Source: Streptomyces malaysiense (GTDB lineage: Bacteria; Actinomycetota; Actinomycetes; Streptomycetales; Streptomycetaceae). Taken from it: a stretch of DNA of 32,170 nt. Numbering within the stretch: the first letter of the stretch is position 1; each line of letters opens with the position of its first letter. This document shows, one piece after another, positions 7,929 through 15,850 of this stretch. The notes below the pieces were generated by a model. The model was not told the origin of the DNA. It saw nothing but the letters and a program-made list of their open reading frames with translations, and did no database searches. The stretch covers positions 1 to 32,170 of the forward strand of contig NZ_LBDA02000088.1 of assembly GCF_000980885.2 (NCBI RefSeq), given 5' to 3'. A program made the translations under genes and the position numbers.

Positions 7929-9002
7929 ATGAGCAGCGAGCACCCCGCCCCCACCCGTCTCGCCGACCGCATCCACGGCGGCTGGCTCGGCCGGATCGCG
8001 GGCAACATGCTCGGCAAGCCGGTCGAGCAGGGCGAGGTGTGGACCCGCGAGCGCATCGACCGGTACCTCGGCGGCTCCGGAGCGCTGCCGCTCACCGGCT
8101 ACCTGCCCGAGCCCGCCGACCCGGCCGACACCGCCGCCCTGCGCCCCGAGTGGCGCTCCTGCGTCCGGGGCCGGATCCACGGCAGCTGCCGCGACGACGA
8201 CGTCGACTACACGGTCCTCGGACTGCACCTGCTGGAGAGCCGCGGCTTCGGCTTCAGCACCGAGGACGTCGGCGAGCTGTGGCTGCTGCGGCTGCCGTAC
8301 CTCCAGACCTTCACGGCGGAGCGGGCGGCGTACCGCAATCTGGCGAACGGGCTGCGGCCACCGCTGACGGCGACGTACGACAACCCTTACCAGGAATGGA
8401 TCGGCGCCCTCATCCGCGCGGACGTCTTCGGCTGGACCTGCCCCGGCGACCCCGCGCGCGCGGCCGGTCTGGCCCGCCGGGACGCCGTGCTGTCGCACAC
8501 GGGCAACGGCGTCTACGGTGCCATGTTCGCGGCCGCGCTGATCGCGGCCGCCTTCACCGCGCCGACCGTGCGGACCGCGCTGGAGAGCGCGCTCGGCGTG
8601 ATCCCGGCGAGCAGCCGCCTCGCCCGTACCGTGCGCCGCGTCATCTCGCTGCACGAGGCCGGCCTGAGCTGGGCGGACACCGTGGACACCGCGACCGGTG
8701 AGAGCGCCGGGGGCTGGCTCCACACCGTCCCGAACGCGGCCGTCCTCACCGCGGGGCTGCTGTACGGCGACGACGACTTCACCCGCACCCTGGCGCTGAC
8801 CGTGCGCGGCGGTCTGGACACCGACTCGAACGGGGCGACGGCGGGCTCGGTGGCCGGGGTCCGCACCGGCGCCGCCGCCCTGCCCGGCCACTGGAAGGAC
8901 CCCCTCGAAGACACCGTCCGCAGCGCGGTGTTCGGATTCGACGGGGTGCGGATCAGTGCGCTGGCCGAACGCACCGTGCGCCTGGCGCGGGACGGTTCGT
9001 AG
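7929..9002 (+). CDS. ADP-ribosylglycohydrolase family protein
   Basis: This 357-residue ARH/DraG-type protein would cleave ADP-ribose from proteins or small molecules using a metal site. The N-terminal DRIHGGWLGRIAGNMLGKP is typical. The metal ligands are probably in D89-D90-D91 and in the late GGLDTDSNG loop (D297, D299). NGVYGAMFAAALIAAAF is a conserved helix of the family. ATG at 7929 directly precedes the conserved block. A TAGACC element ends 6 nt before the start, which hints at a leaderless message. Nudix and sirtuin genes follow on the same strand, each handling ADP-ribose or NAD. The actual substrate cannot be read from sequence. Confidence 0.88.
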   Translation: MSSEHPAPTRLADRIHGGWLGRIAGNMLGKPVEQGEVWTRERIDRYLGGSGALPLTGYLPEPADPADTAALRPEWRSCVRGRIHGSCRDDDVDYTVLGLHLLESRGFGFSTEDVGELWLLRLPYLQTFTAERAAYRNLANGLRPPLTATYDNPYQEWIGALIRADVFGWTCPGDPARAAGLARRDAVLSHTGNGVYGAMFAAALIAAAFTAPTVRTALESALGVIPASSRLARTVRRVISLHEAGLSWADTVDTATGESAGGWLHTVPNAAVLTAGLLYGDDDFTRTLALTVRGGLDTDSNGATAGSVAGVRTGAAALPGHWKDPLEDTVRSAVFGFDGVRISALAERTVRLARDGS

Positions 9003-9018
9003 CCCGGCCGCGGCTGGC

Positions 9019-9024
9019 TACCCT
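9019..9024 (+). promoter_or_regulatory. -10 element for a probably leaderless Nudix message
   Basis: TACCCT fits TANNNT and ends 6 nt before the ATG at 9031, so transcription would start at or near the A of the start codon. No Shine-Dalgarno is present. The -35 (TTCGTA, 17 bp upstream) is weak. Confidence 0.4.
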
Positions 9025-9030
9025 TCCCCC

Positions 9031-9525
9031 ATGACGTCCACCCCTGACTACGCCGCCTACATCGCCCGACTGCCCCGGGTCCTCGCCGGGGCCGCCGCGC
9101 TCTTCCGGGACGGGGCGGGCCGCGTGCTGCTGGTCGAGCCCGGCTACCGCGAGGGATGGGGGCTTCCGGGCGGCACGGTGGAGTCGGACAGCGGGGAGAC
9201 GCCCCGGCAGGGCGCCCGGCGGGAGACGCTGGAGGAGATCGGGCTCGACCGGGCGCTCGGGCGGCTGCTCGCCGTGGACTGGGTACCGGGGACGGGTCGG
9301 CCGCCGCTGGTGGCGTACGTGTACGACGGCGGGGTGCTCGCCGGCGAGGAACTCGCCGCGATCCGGCTCCAGGAGGAGGAGCTGCTGTCCTGGCGGCTGG
9401 TCCCGCGCGAGGAACTCGCCGCGCACCTCCCCGGCGCCCTCGGCCGGCGCGTCCTCGCCGCCCTGGACGTCCTCACCGAGGGCTCCGGCCCGGCCGAGCT
9501 GGAGAACGGGCACCGGGCCGGCTGA
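9031..9525 (+). CDS. Nudix hydrolase
   Basis: The 164-residue protein has a Nudix box at residues 47-72 (GGTVESDSGE, then RETLEEIGL), which binds Mg2+ and hydrolyses nucleoside diphosphates linked to another moiety. Compared with the usual GGxVExGE spacing there are two extra residues (S-D) before the first conserved Glu, while the REUxEExGU half is intact. The preceding strand RVLLVEPGYREGWGLPGG is typical of the fold. The gene lies 28 bp after the ADP-ribosylglycohydrolase and 70 bp before the sirtuin. ADP-ribose or NAD-type substrates are plausible from context only; Nudix specificity is not readable here. Confidence 0.88.
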   Translation: MTSTPDYAAYIARLPRVLAGAAALFRDGAGRVLLVEPGYREGWGLPGGTVESDSGETPRQGARRETLEEIGLDRALGRLLAVDWVPGTGRPPLVAYVYDGGVLAGEELAAIRLQEEELLSWRLVPREELAAHLPGALGRRVLAALDVLTEGSGPAELENGHRAG

Positions 9526-9560
9526 CCGCTCGCGTGCGGGCGCACCGCGCCGATATCCGG

Positions 9561-9589
9561 TCGACCCGCCCGCCCCCGCGGCCTAACCT
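9561..9589 (+). promoter_or_regulatory. Promoter of a probably leaderless sirtuin message
   Basis: TCGACC (9561-9566) and TAACCT (9584-9589) are separated by 17 bp, a near-consensus housekeeping promoter. The -10 ends 6 nt before the ATG at 9596, and there is no ribosome binding site, which is the geometry of leaderless transcripts in actinobacteria. Confidence 0.6.
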
Positions 9590-9595
9590 CGCCCC

Positions 9596-10351
9596 ATGGG
9601 CAAGCCTCTCGTGGCCATTCTCAGTGGCGCAGGTATCTCCACCGATTCCGGTATCCCCGACTACCGGGGTCCGGGCGGGCTGTGGCGGCAGGATCCCGAG
9701 GCCGAGAAACTCGTGACCTACGAGTACTACATGGGTGACCCGGAGATCCGGCGGCGGTCCTGGCGGATGCGGCGCGACCACCGCGCGCTGGAGGCCGAGC
9801 CCAACGCGGCCCACCGGGCCGTCACCGAGCTGGAGCGGTCCGGGGTACCGGTCCGGGTGATCACGCAGAACGTGGACGGGCTGCACCAGCTCGCCGGGAC
9901 GTCCGCCCGCAAGGTTCTCGAACTGCACGGCACCGCACGGGAGTTCCTCTGCACCCTGTGCCGCACCCGCGGCCCGATGGAGGACGCCCTGCGGCGCCTG
10001 GACGCCGGTGAGGACGACCCCCGGTGCCGGGAGTGCGGCGGCGTCCTGAAGGCCGCCACCGTGATGTTCGGCGAACGCCTCGACCCGATGGTCCTCGGCC
10101 GGGCCGTGGCCGTCACCAAGGCGTGCCAGGTGTTCATCGCCGTCGGCAGCAGCCTCCAGGTCCAGCCCGCCGCCGGGCTCGCGGGGGTCGCCGCCGACCA
10201 CGGCGCCCGACTGATCATCGTCAACGCCGAGCCCACGCCGTACGACGACCGGGCGGACGAGGTGATCCGCGAGCCCATCGGGACCGCGCTGCCCCGGCTG
10301 CTGGCCGCCCTGGCCGAGGACGCGGCTGCCGAGGACCCGGCGGTCGGCTGA
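9596..10351 (+). CDS. NAD-dependent protein deacylase, sirtuin (Sir2/CobB family)
   Basis: The 251-residue protein has all sirtuin landmarks: GAGIS at residues 11-15 with TDSGIPDYRG, QNVDG at 91-95, the catalytic H111 in ELHG, a zinc site of C119, C122, C144 and C147, and later GSSLQVQPA and IIVNAEPTPYD. It removes acyl groups from lysines while consuming NAD and releasing O-acyl-ADP-ribose and nicotinamide. It is a third consecutive ADP-ribose/NAD-related gene on this strand. Its stop is 1 bp from the stop of the convergent ogt gene. Whether it is chiefly a deacetylase or a desuccinylase is not settled by sequence. Confidence 0.95.
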   Translation: MGKPLVAILSGAGISTDSGIPDYRGPGGLWRQDPEAEKLVTYEYYMGDPEIRRRSWRMRRDHRALEAEPNAAHRAVTELERSGVPVRVITQNVDGLHQLAGTSARKVLELHGTAREFLCTLCRTRGPMEDALRRLDAGEDDPRCRECGGVLKAATVMFGERLDPMVLGRAVAVTKACQVFIAVGSSLQVQPAAGLAGVAADHGARLIIVNAEPTPYDDRADEVIREPIGTALPRLLAALAEDAAAEDPAVG

Positions 10352-10352
10352 C

Positions 10353-10841
10353 TCAGAACAGGGCCGTGCCGCGTTCGAAGTCCAGCAGGCGGCGCTTGCG
10401 GTCGAGGCCGCCGCCGTAGCCGGTGAGGCTGCCGTCACTGCCGACGACGCGGTGGCAGGGCACGATGATGCTGATGGGGTTGCGGCCGTTGGCGAGGCCG
10501 ACGGCGCGGGAGGCGCCGGGGTTGCCGAGAGCGTCGGCGAGTTGGCCGTAGGTGCGGGTCTCGCCGTAGGGGATGCGGGTGAGCCGGTCCCAGACGCTGC
10601 GCTGGAACGGCGTTCCGCGCAGGTCGAGTTCGAGGGTGAACTCGCGCAACTCACCCGCGTAGTAGGCATCCAGCTGCTCCCGCGCCGCGGCGAAGCAGGG
10701 CAGGGAGTCGTCGCGGGGGCCGAAGCTCTCCTCGGGCGGCCGGTGCCGCTGGCTGGTCATGTAGAGGCCGCACAGGGCACCGTCGGCGGCGACCATGGTG
10801 AGCCGGCCGTACGGGCTGTCGGTCACGGTGTGGCAGATCAC
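10353..10841 (-). CDS. ogt: Methylated-DNA-[protein]-cysteine S-methyltransferase
   Basis: The 162-residue suicide repair protein accepts alkyl groups from O6-alkylguanine onto C129 in the IIVPCHRV motif. Upstream lies the helix-turn-helix part with TPFQRSVWDRLTRIPYGETRTYGQLA, and the arginine finger is within ASRAVGLANGRNP. The length is normal for single-domain Ogt. It lies 12 bp downstream of the Ada-AlkA gene on the same strand, so the two form an alkylation-repair operon that the upstream Ada regulator probably controls. Confidence 0.95.
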   Translation of the reverse strand: MICHTVTDSPYGRLTMVAADGALCGLYMTSQRHRPPEESFGPRDDSLPCFAAAREQLDAYYAGELREFTLELDLRGTPFQRSVWDRLTRIPYGETRTYGQLADALGNPGASRAVGLANGRNPISIIVPCHRVVGSDGSLTGYGGGLDRKRRLLDFERGTALF

Positions 10842-10853
10842 GGAAGAACCCTC

Positions 10854-12374
10854 TTACGCGGGAAGGAAGTTGATCGAGTGGCTGTCGGTCGCCCACAGAT
10901 ACTGCACCGCGTACGCCCGCCACGGGCGCCACGCCTCGGCGCGGGCGGTGAGCGCGGCGGGGGTGGACGGCAGCCCGAGTCCCCCGGCCGCGCGGCGGAT
11001 ACCGAGGTCGGTGGGCAGGAAGGCGTCCGGGTCGCCCAGCGCGCGCATGGCGATGACATCGACCGTCCAGGGGCCGAATCCGGGCAGCGCGAGCAGCCGG
11101 GCACGGGCCTCGGCCCAGTCGGATTCCACTCCCAAGTGGAGCGAACCGTCGGCGAGTTGACCCACCAGAGTGGTGAAGGTGGTACGCCGGGTGCGGGGCA
11201 TCGCGAGGGTCTCGGGGTCGATGCCGGCCAGCGCCTCGGGCGACGGGAAGAGATGGGTGAGGCCGCCCTCGGGGTCGTCCAGGGGCTTGCCGTGGGCGGT
11301 GACGAGGCGGGCCGCGTGGGTGCGGGCGGCGGCCGTGGACACCTGCTGTCCGAGTACGGCCCGTACGGCGAACTCGGCCTCGTCCACCGTGCGCGGCACC
11401 CGGCGCCCCGGCGCCCTCTCGACCAGCGGGGCGAGCAGCGGGTCGGCGCGCAGCCGGTCGTCGACGGCGACCGGGTCGGCGTCCAGGTCGAGCATCCGCC
11501 GGCAGCGGCCGATCGCCACGGCCAGGTCCCGCAGGTCGCTGAGGGTGAGGCGGCAGGCGATGTGGTCGGGGCGGGGGCTGAGGGAGACGATCCCGTGACC
11601 GTACGGCAGCCGGAGGGTGCGCCGGTAGGCGCCGCTGGAGGCGCCGCCCCCGCCGTTCGGGCTGTGGGGGAGCCATTCCTCGACGCCGGGTACGGCGGTG
11701 GCGGCGAGGTGGCCGAAGAGGTTGCTCGGATTGAGCGGGGCGCGGAACGGCAGCCGCAGAGACAGGGTGCCGGGGGTGCTGTCGCCCACCGCGCGGCCGG
11801 CCGGTACGCGCCGGCGCAGCTCGCTCGGGGAGAGGGCGAAGACCTCGCGGACCGTGTCGTTGAAGGCGCGGACGGAGGAGAAACCGGCGGCGAAGGCGAT
11901 CTCCGTCATGGGCAGCGCGGTGGTCTCGATGAGCAGCCGGGCGGTCTGGGCGCGCTGGGCGCGGGCGAGCGCGAGGGGCCCCGCGCCCAGCTCGGCGAGC
12001 AGTTGGCGCTCCACCTGGCGGGTGCTGTAGCCGAGCCGGGCGGCGAGGCCGGACACGCCCTCGCGGTCCACGACGCCGTCGGTGATCAGGCGCATGGCAC
12101 GGGCCACCAGGTCGGCACGCCGGTTCCACTCCGGGGAGCCGGGGCTGGTGTCCGGGCGGCAGCGCTTGCAGGCACGGAAACCGGCCTGCTGGCAGGCGGC
12201 CGCGCTCGGGTAGAACATCATGTTCCGGGGCTTGGGCGGGACGACGGGGCAGCTGGGCCGGCAGTAGATCCGGGTGGTCAGCACGGCCGTGTAGAACCAT
12301 CCGTCGAACCGCGCGTCCCTGGACTGCACGGCGCGCACGCAATGCTCCCGGTCGAGGTGCGTCGCTGTCTGCAT
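10854..12374 (-). CDS. alkA: Ada N-terminal/AraC regulator fused to AlkA DNA-3-methyladenine glycosylase
   Basis: This 506-residue fusion has three parts. Residues 1-80 are an Ada zinc domain with C38, C42, C69 and C72, the same spacing as E. coli Ada, where C38 accepts methyl from phosphotriesters. Residues about 85-190 are an AraC-type DNA-binding domain (FSSVRAFNDTVREVFALSPSELR). Residues about 200-490 are an AlkA glycosylase with the helix-hairpin-helix LPGFGPWTVDVI (430-441) and the catalytic D456 in AFLPTDLGIRR. It should sense methylation, activate the operon and excise 3-methyladenine. GGAG precedes the ATG. The Ada O6-methyltransferase domain is absent and is supplied by ogt next door. 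Ada-AlkA fusions are known in actinobacteria. Confidence 0.93.
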   Translation of the reverse strand: MQTATHLDREHCVRAVQSRDARFDGWFYTAVLTTRIYCRPSCPVVPPKPRNMMFYPSAAACQQAGFRACKRCRPDTSPGSPEWNRRADLVARAMRLITDGVVDREGVSGLAARLGYSTRQVERQLLAELGAGPLALARAQRAQTARLLIETTALPMTEIAFAAGFSSVRAFNDTVREVFALSPSELRRRVPAGRAVGDSTPGTLSLRLPFRAPLNPSNLFGHLAATAVPGVEEWLPHSPNGGGGASSGAYRRTLRLPYGHGIVSLSPRPDHIACRLTLSDLRDLAVAIGRCRRMLDLDADPVAVDDRLRADPLLAPLVERAPGRRVPRTVDEAEFAVRAVLGQQVSTAAARTHAARLVTAHGKPLDDPEGGLTHLFPSPEALAGIDPETLAMPRTRRTTFTTLVGQLADGSLHLGVESDWAEARARLLALPGFGPWTVDVIAMRALGDPDAFLPTDLGIRRAAGGLGLPSTPAALTARAEAWRPWRAYAVQYLWATDSHSINFLPA

Positions 12375-12440
12375 GTCTCCAGGATGACCACCGCGCGGAC
12401 GGGCCGCTGGCGGAATTCCGACACGTGGGCCGGGCAGCCG

Positions 12441-13310
12441 CTACCGGGCCCGCTCGCGGAATTGGCCGACCCACTCCGCCGTGGCGCGCAGCCCGCCGAA
12501 CGTGTAGAAGTGCACCTTGACCACGCCGTGCCGCGCGGGGTCGTACCGTTCGCCCAGCGCGTGCAGGAAACGGTCGGGGCCGGCCGTGCCCAGCAGGTTG
12601 GTCAGCGAGAAGCCGTACTTGCGGGCGACGGAGGCACTGGTGGTGACGCCGAAGCGGGTGGCGTAGCCGACGAGGCGGCGGATGCCGGCCGGGCCCGGGA
12701 CGCCGATACGGACGGGGAGGTCGACGCCCCGGGCGCGGACCGCCGTCAGCCAGTCGAGGACCGGCTCGGCGTCGAAGCCGAACTGGGTGATCACGTCGCC
12801 GGCGAAGGGTCCGGCGCCGATGGCCGCCGCCTTGTCGGTGAGTGCCGACCACAGCGCGGAACCGGATATCGCCGGGTGGCCCTCGGGGTAGCCGCTGATG
12901 CCGATGTGGCGCACCCCGTAGCGCTCCAGCAGCCCGGTGCGGATCACGGCGAGGGCGTCCTCGTAGGGCCCCTCGGGGCGGGCGGGGTCGCCGCCGACGA
13001 CGAAGACGTCGTCCGCGGTGCCGTCCTCGGCGAGGCCCGCGAGGAAATCCTCCAGGGCGGCGCGCGAGGGCAGCCGGCGGGCGGATATGTGCGGCACGGG
13101 GACGAAGCCGAGCCGGCGGACCGCGCGGGCGGCGGCCAGCCGGGTGGCGTGGTCCTCACCGGCGAGGAAGGTCACGTTGATCCGGGTGCCCCGCGGGATG
13201 CTGTCCCGCGCCTCCTCCAGTGCGGGCACGTCCTTGCCGGTCATCTCCAGCGAGAAGTCGTCCAGCAGGGCGGTGCCCACCGCGGCGGGGGCGGTGGCGG
13301 CGGGGTTCAT
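12441..13310 (-). CDS. Methylenetetrahydrofolate reductase family protein (MetF-like)
   Basis: The 289-residue protein resembles MetF: FSLEMTG near residue 20 holds the expected catalytic Glu, NVTFLAGEDH follows, VFVVGGDPARPEGPY is the flavin/folate loop, and DVITQFGFDAEPVLDW matches the conserved ITQ-F-D segment. The ATG at 13310 is fixed by AAGGAG 5 nt upstream, although the frame stays open far upstream to 14018; that extension is arginine/proline-rich and unlike a protein. MetF makes 5-methyltetrahydrofolate for methionine synthesis. Divergence from canonical MetF (FSLEM instead of FEFFPP) suggests a paralogue of uncertain role. It lies 66 bp upstream of the Ada-AlkA gene on the same strand. 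Confidence 0.82.
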   Translation of the reverse strand: MNPAATAPAAVGTALLDDFSLEMTGKDVPALEEARDSIPRGTRINVTFLAGEDHATRLAAARAVRRLGFVPVPHISARRLPSRAALEDFLAGLAEDGTADDVFVVGGDPARPEGPYEDALAVIRTGLLERYGVRHIGISGYPEGHPAISGSALWSALTDKAAAIGAGPFAGDVITQFGFDAEPVLDWLTAVRARGVDLPVRIGVPGPAGIRRLVGYATRFGVTTSASVARKYGFSLTNLLGTAGPDRFLHALGERYDPARHGVVKVHFYTFGGLRATAEWVGQFRERAR

Positions 13311-13923
13311 CGGACTCCTTGCGGCTCGGGCGCTGCGGTGCTGCCGGCCGGGGGTCCCGGCCCCGGCCGATGATGCCACGCGGCCTCGTCCGTGCCGCTC
13401 GCGGGCCCCGGGGCGGGCGGGTCCCGTCGGTCCTGTCCGGCCGCTCGCCACCCGCCGCTCGCCACCCGCCGCCCGGGGACCGGGCCGGTGACGCGGCCGC
13501 GCGGCGCGGTTGTGGCCGTGTCCGGGAGCGCCGGCCGAATGACCGGGGGCGTGGTTCCCCGGCGACCGGGCCGTTCGGGCCGGCCTCGCCGTCGTACGGC
13601 CGCACGGGAGGCCGTCCGGCGGTTCGGCGGCGGACGGGGTCCGGCGGGGCAGGTGCCCTGCCGTTCCCGCCGGCGGGCGTCCGGCACCGTCGCTCCGCGC
13701 CGCGTACGGCCCGGTCGCGGCGGCCGCGTCCGGTCGCCGTACGGGCGCCCCGGAGCGCGGCGCCCACCGCACCCGGGGAGCGTGGTGCCGCGCGGACCGG
13801 GAACGGGTCGGCCCGGCCCTCGGGCGCGCGCGGGCGGGAGGTCCAGCGGACGTCAGCCCGCGTGCGCGCCCTCCGCCTGCGACACCTCCACGCGATGACC
13901 GTGCGAGGCGCGAGGCGCCCTCG
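13311..13923. other. Gene-free stretch of about 610 bp
   Basis: No credible gene is seen on either strand. Every open frame is Arg/Pro/Gly-rich, as expected from random GC-rich DNA, and none has a ribosome binding site. The stretch contains a tandem 14-bp repeat, ccgctcgccacccg at 13441-13454 and 13455-13468, and a weak imperfect hairpin next to the conservon P450 stop (about 13905-13922). Confidence 0.5.
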
Positions 13924-15273
13924 TCACTCCCCCCGCGTCCAGGCGAGGAAGCGGCTGAACAGGCCCGCCTTGGCCTTGGGGGCACCGCTCGTCGCCGGCC
14001 GGGGCGTGGCCGCGACATGGGTGGCGGCCGCCGGGGATTCCGCCTGCTGGGTCGCCGTCGGCACCACGATGCGCGGGGTGAAGCGCACCGGCAGCGCCAC
14101 CAGGGAGCGGCTCCACGGCGCCGGGACCCAGCCGAGGTCCTTGAACGGCATCCGGACCTCGACGTCCGGGAGCCGGTTGAGCAGGGTCTCCACGGCGGTC
14201 ACCGCGATCACGAAGGCCGGGTCCTTGGCGGGGCAGGCGTGCGGGCCCGCGCCGAAGGCCAAGTGGGCCTTGGCGCTGAGCTGTTCACGGTGCTCGGCCA
14301 GCCGGGGGTCGGTGTTGGCCGCCGCGAAGGAGATCATCACCGGGTCGTTCGCCTTGACCACCCGGCCGCCCAGCTCCACGTCGTGCGTGGGGTAGTGGGC
14401 CGCGTAGTTGGCGATGGGCGCGTAGTTCCACAGGACCTGGGTGACGGCGTCCTCGACCGGCAGGCCCGACTGCCACTCCTCGCCGAGGATCAGCGCGCTC
14501 GCGGTGCCGATCATGGCGGACAGCGGCGTGGTGCCACCGGAGAGCAGGGTGATGAGCTGGTGCAGCATCTCCTCGTCGGTCAGCTGCGCCGAGTGCTGCA
14601 TCAGACGCGTCGTCAGGTCTTCACCGGGATTGCGGCGCTTGAGGGCGATCAGCTCGTTCAGCGCCTCGGCGACCAGCTGGTCGGCGCCGTTGCTGCCGGA
14701 GAAGAGACCGGTGATGCCCGCGATGACGCGGTCGCCGATCTCGGGCGGGCAGCCGAACAGGTCGCTGAAGACGAGCAGCGGCAGCGGCTGGGCGTACTCC
14801 GCCATCAGCTCGGCCTGGCCCAGGCGCTCCGAACTGAAGCGGCTGATCAGGTAGTCGGCCGAGGCCTGCGTCTGGCGCACCAGCTGCAGCTCGTTGACGC
14901 TGGCCAGGCTGTCGGTGACGGCCTGCCGCAGCCGGGCGTGCGCCGCGCCGTCGCTGAGCAGCGCGTTGGGCCGGTACGCCAGCATCGGCAGCGCGGGGCT
15001 GTCCTCGGGCACGCGGCCCTCGTTCAGCGCGTTCCAGCGCCGCGAGTCGCGGACGAAGGAGGCGGGGTTCTGGAGGATGTAGAGCGCGGCGTCGTAGCTG
15101 GTGACCAGCTCGACCTCGACGCCCGGCGCGATGTCCACCGGCGCGCTCGGGCCGAGGCCGCGCAGATGGGCGTAGTGGCCGTCCGGGTCGGAGCCGAACC
15201 GGGGGCCGTAGAGCGGGATGTTCCCGTGTGCGGGGCAGCCGGGGGGCGGCTCTATGCCGGGTCGCTGCTGCAT
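13924..15273 (-). CDS. cvnE: Conservon cytochrome P450 lacking ExxR (CvnE, CYP157-like)
   Basis: This 449-residue P450-fold protein is the last gene of the conservon. The heme loop is present (AFGAGPHACPAK, C347 the thiolate ligand), but two normally conserved motifs are not. The K-helix ExxR is replaced by T278-Q-V-L-W282, so both Glu and Arg are missing. The I-helix acid/Thr pair reads LSGGTTPLS with no acidic residue. CYP157 proteins of S. coelicolor, also conservon-encoded, are known to lack ExxR, so this is a family trait, not gene decay. A 45-residue Ala/Pro-rich tail ends in basic, aromatic GLFSRFLAWTRGE, which might touch the membrane. Catalysis is uncertain; a heme-sensing or signalling role is possible. 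It lies 13 bp after cvnD. Confidence 0.88.
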   Translation of the reverse strand: MQQRPGIEPPPGCPAHGNIPLYGPRFGSDPDGHYAHLRGLGPSAPVDIAPGVEVELVTSYDAALYILQNPASFVRDSRRWNALNEGRVPEDSPALPMLAYRPNALLSDGAAHARLRQAVTDSLASVNELQLVRQTQASADYLISRFSSERLGQAELMAEYAQPLPLLVFSDLFGCPPEIGDRVIAGITGLFSGSNGADQLVAEALNELIALKRRNPGEDLTTRLMQHSAQLTDEEMLHQLITLLSGGTTPLSAMIGTASALILGEEWQSGLPVEDAVTQVLWNYAPIANYAAHYPTHDVELGGRVVKANDPVMISFAAANTDPRLAEHREQLSAKAHLAFGAGPHACPAKDPAFVIAVTAVETLLNRLPDVEVRMPFKDLGWVPAPWSRSLVALPVRFTPRIVVPTATQQAESPAAATHVAATPRPATSGAPKAKAGLFSRFLAWTRGE

Positions 15274-15286
15274 GAGCGGGGGGCTC

Positions 15287-15847
15287 CTAGTCGATGAGGG
15301 AGAGAAGGTGGTGCACGAGGGTGATCAGCGCGTGCGCCGACGACTGCTCGTTGCGGACGTCGCAGGGGACGACGGGGGTGTCCGCGGACAGGTTGAGGGC
15401 CTCGCGCACCTCGGAGAGGGGGTAGGTGGGCGTGCCGTCGAAGTGGTTGACCCCGATGGCGTAGGTCAGCCCGAACCGCTCGACCAGGTCGAGGATGGGG
15501 AACGAATCGGACAGCCGCTCGGGGTCGACGAGGACGAGCGCGCCCAGGGCACCCCGGGACAGCTCCTCCCACATCTCCTTGAAGCGTTCCTGACCGGGGG
15601 TGCCGAAGAGGTACAGCACCACCTCGTCGTTGATGGTCAGACGGCCGAAGTCCATGGCGACCGTCGTGGTGATCTTGTCGGGGGTGCCCGACAGATCGTC
15701 GAAGCCCTCACTGGCCTCGGTGATCTCTTCTTCGGTCCGCAGCGGCTCGATCTCGGAGATGCTGGCGATGCACGTGGTCTTGCCGACCCCGAAGTGCCCC
15801 ACCACGAGCACCTTCACCGCCGTACGGACACCTGAATCCAGGTACAC
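15287..15847 (-). CDS. cvnD: Conservon small GTPase (CvnD)
   Basis: The 186-residue Ras-like/MglA-like GTPase has the P-loop GHFGVGKTT at residues 17-25, a switch II with FGTPGQERF in place of the classical DxxG, and GVNHFDG where the NKxD base-recognition motif is expected. In conservons this GTPase is thought to cycle at the membrane under control of CvnA, CvnB and CvnC, like a receptor-coupled switch. The GTG start lies 3 bp after the cvnC stop; a later GTG at codon 7 (VRTAVKV) is an alternative. Family length is normal. Confidence 0.93.
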   Translation of the reverse strand: MYLDSGVRTAVKVLVVGHFGVGKTTCIASISEIEPLRTEEEITEASEGFDDLSGTPDKITTTVAMDFGRLTINDEVVLYLFGTPGQERFKEMWEELSRGALGALVLVDPERLSDSFPILDLVERFGLTYAIGVNHFDGTPTYPLSEVREALNLSADTPVVPCDVRNEQSSAHALITLVHHLLSLID

Positions 15848-15850
15848 GAA

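Noticed and set aside
13392..13898. A 168-codon plus-strand frame in the gap between the MetF-like gene and the conservon
   Set aside because: Arg/Pro/Gly-rich, no ribosome binding site and no recognisable fold; a product of high GC content.
13311..14018. Upstream in-frame extension of the MetF-like gene, giving a 525-residue reading frame
   Set aside because: The extension is Arg/Pro-rich and low-complexity, overlaps the P450 gene, and a strong AAGGAG sits 5 nt before the ATG at 13310.
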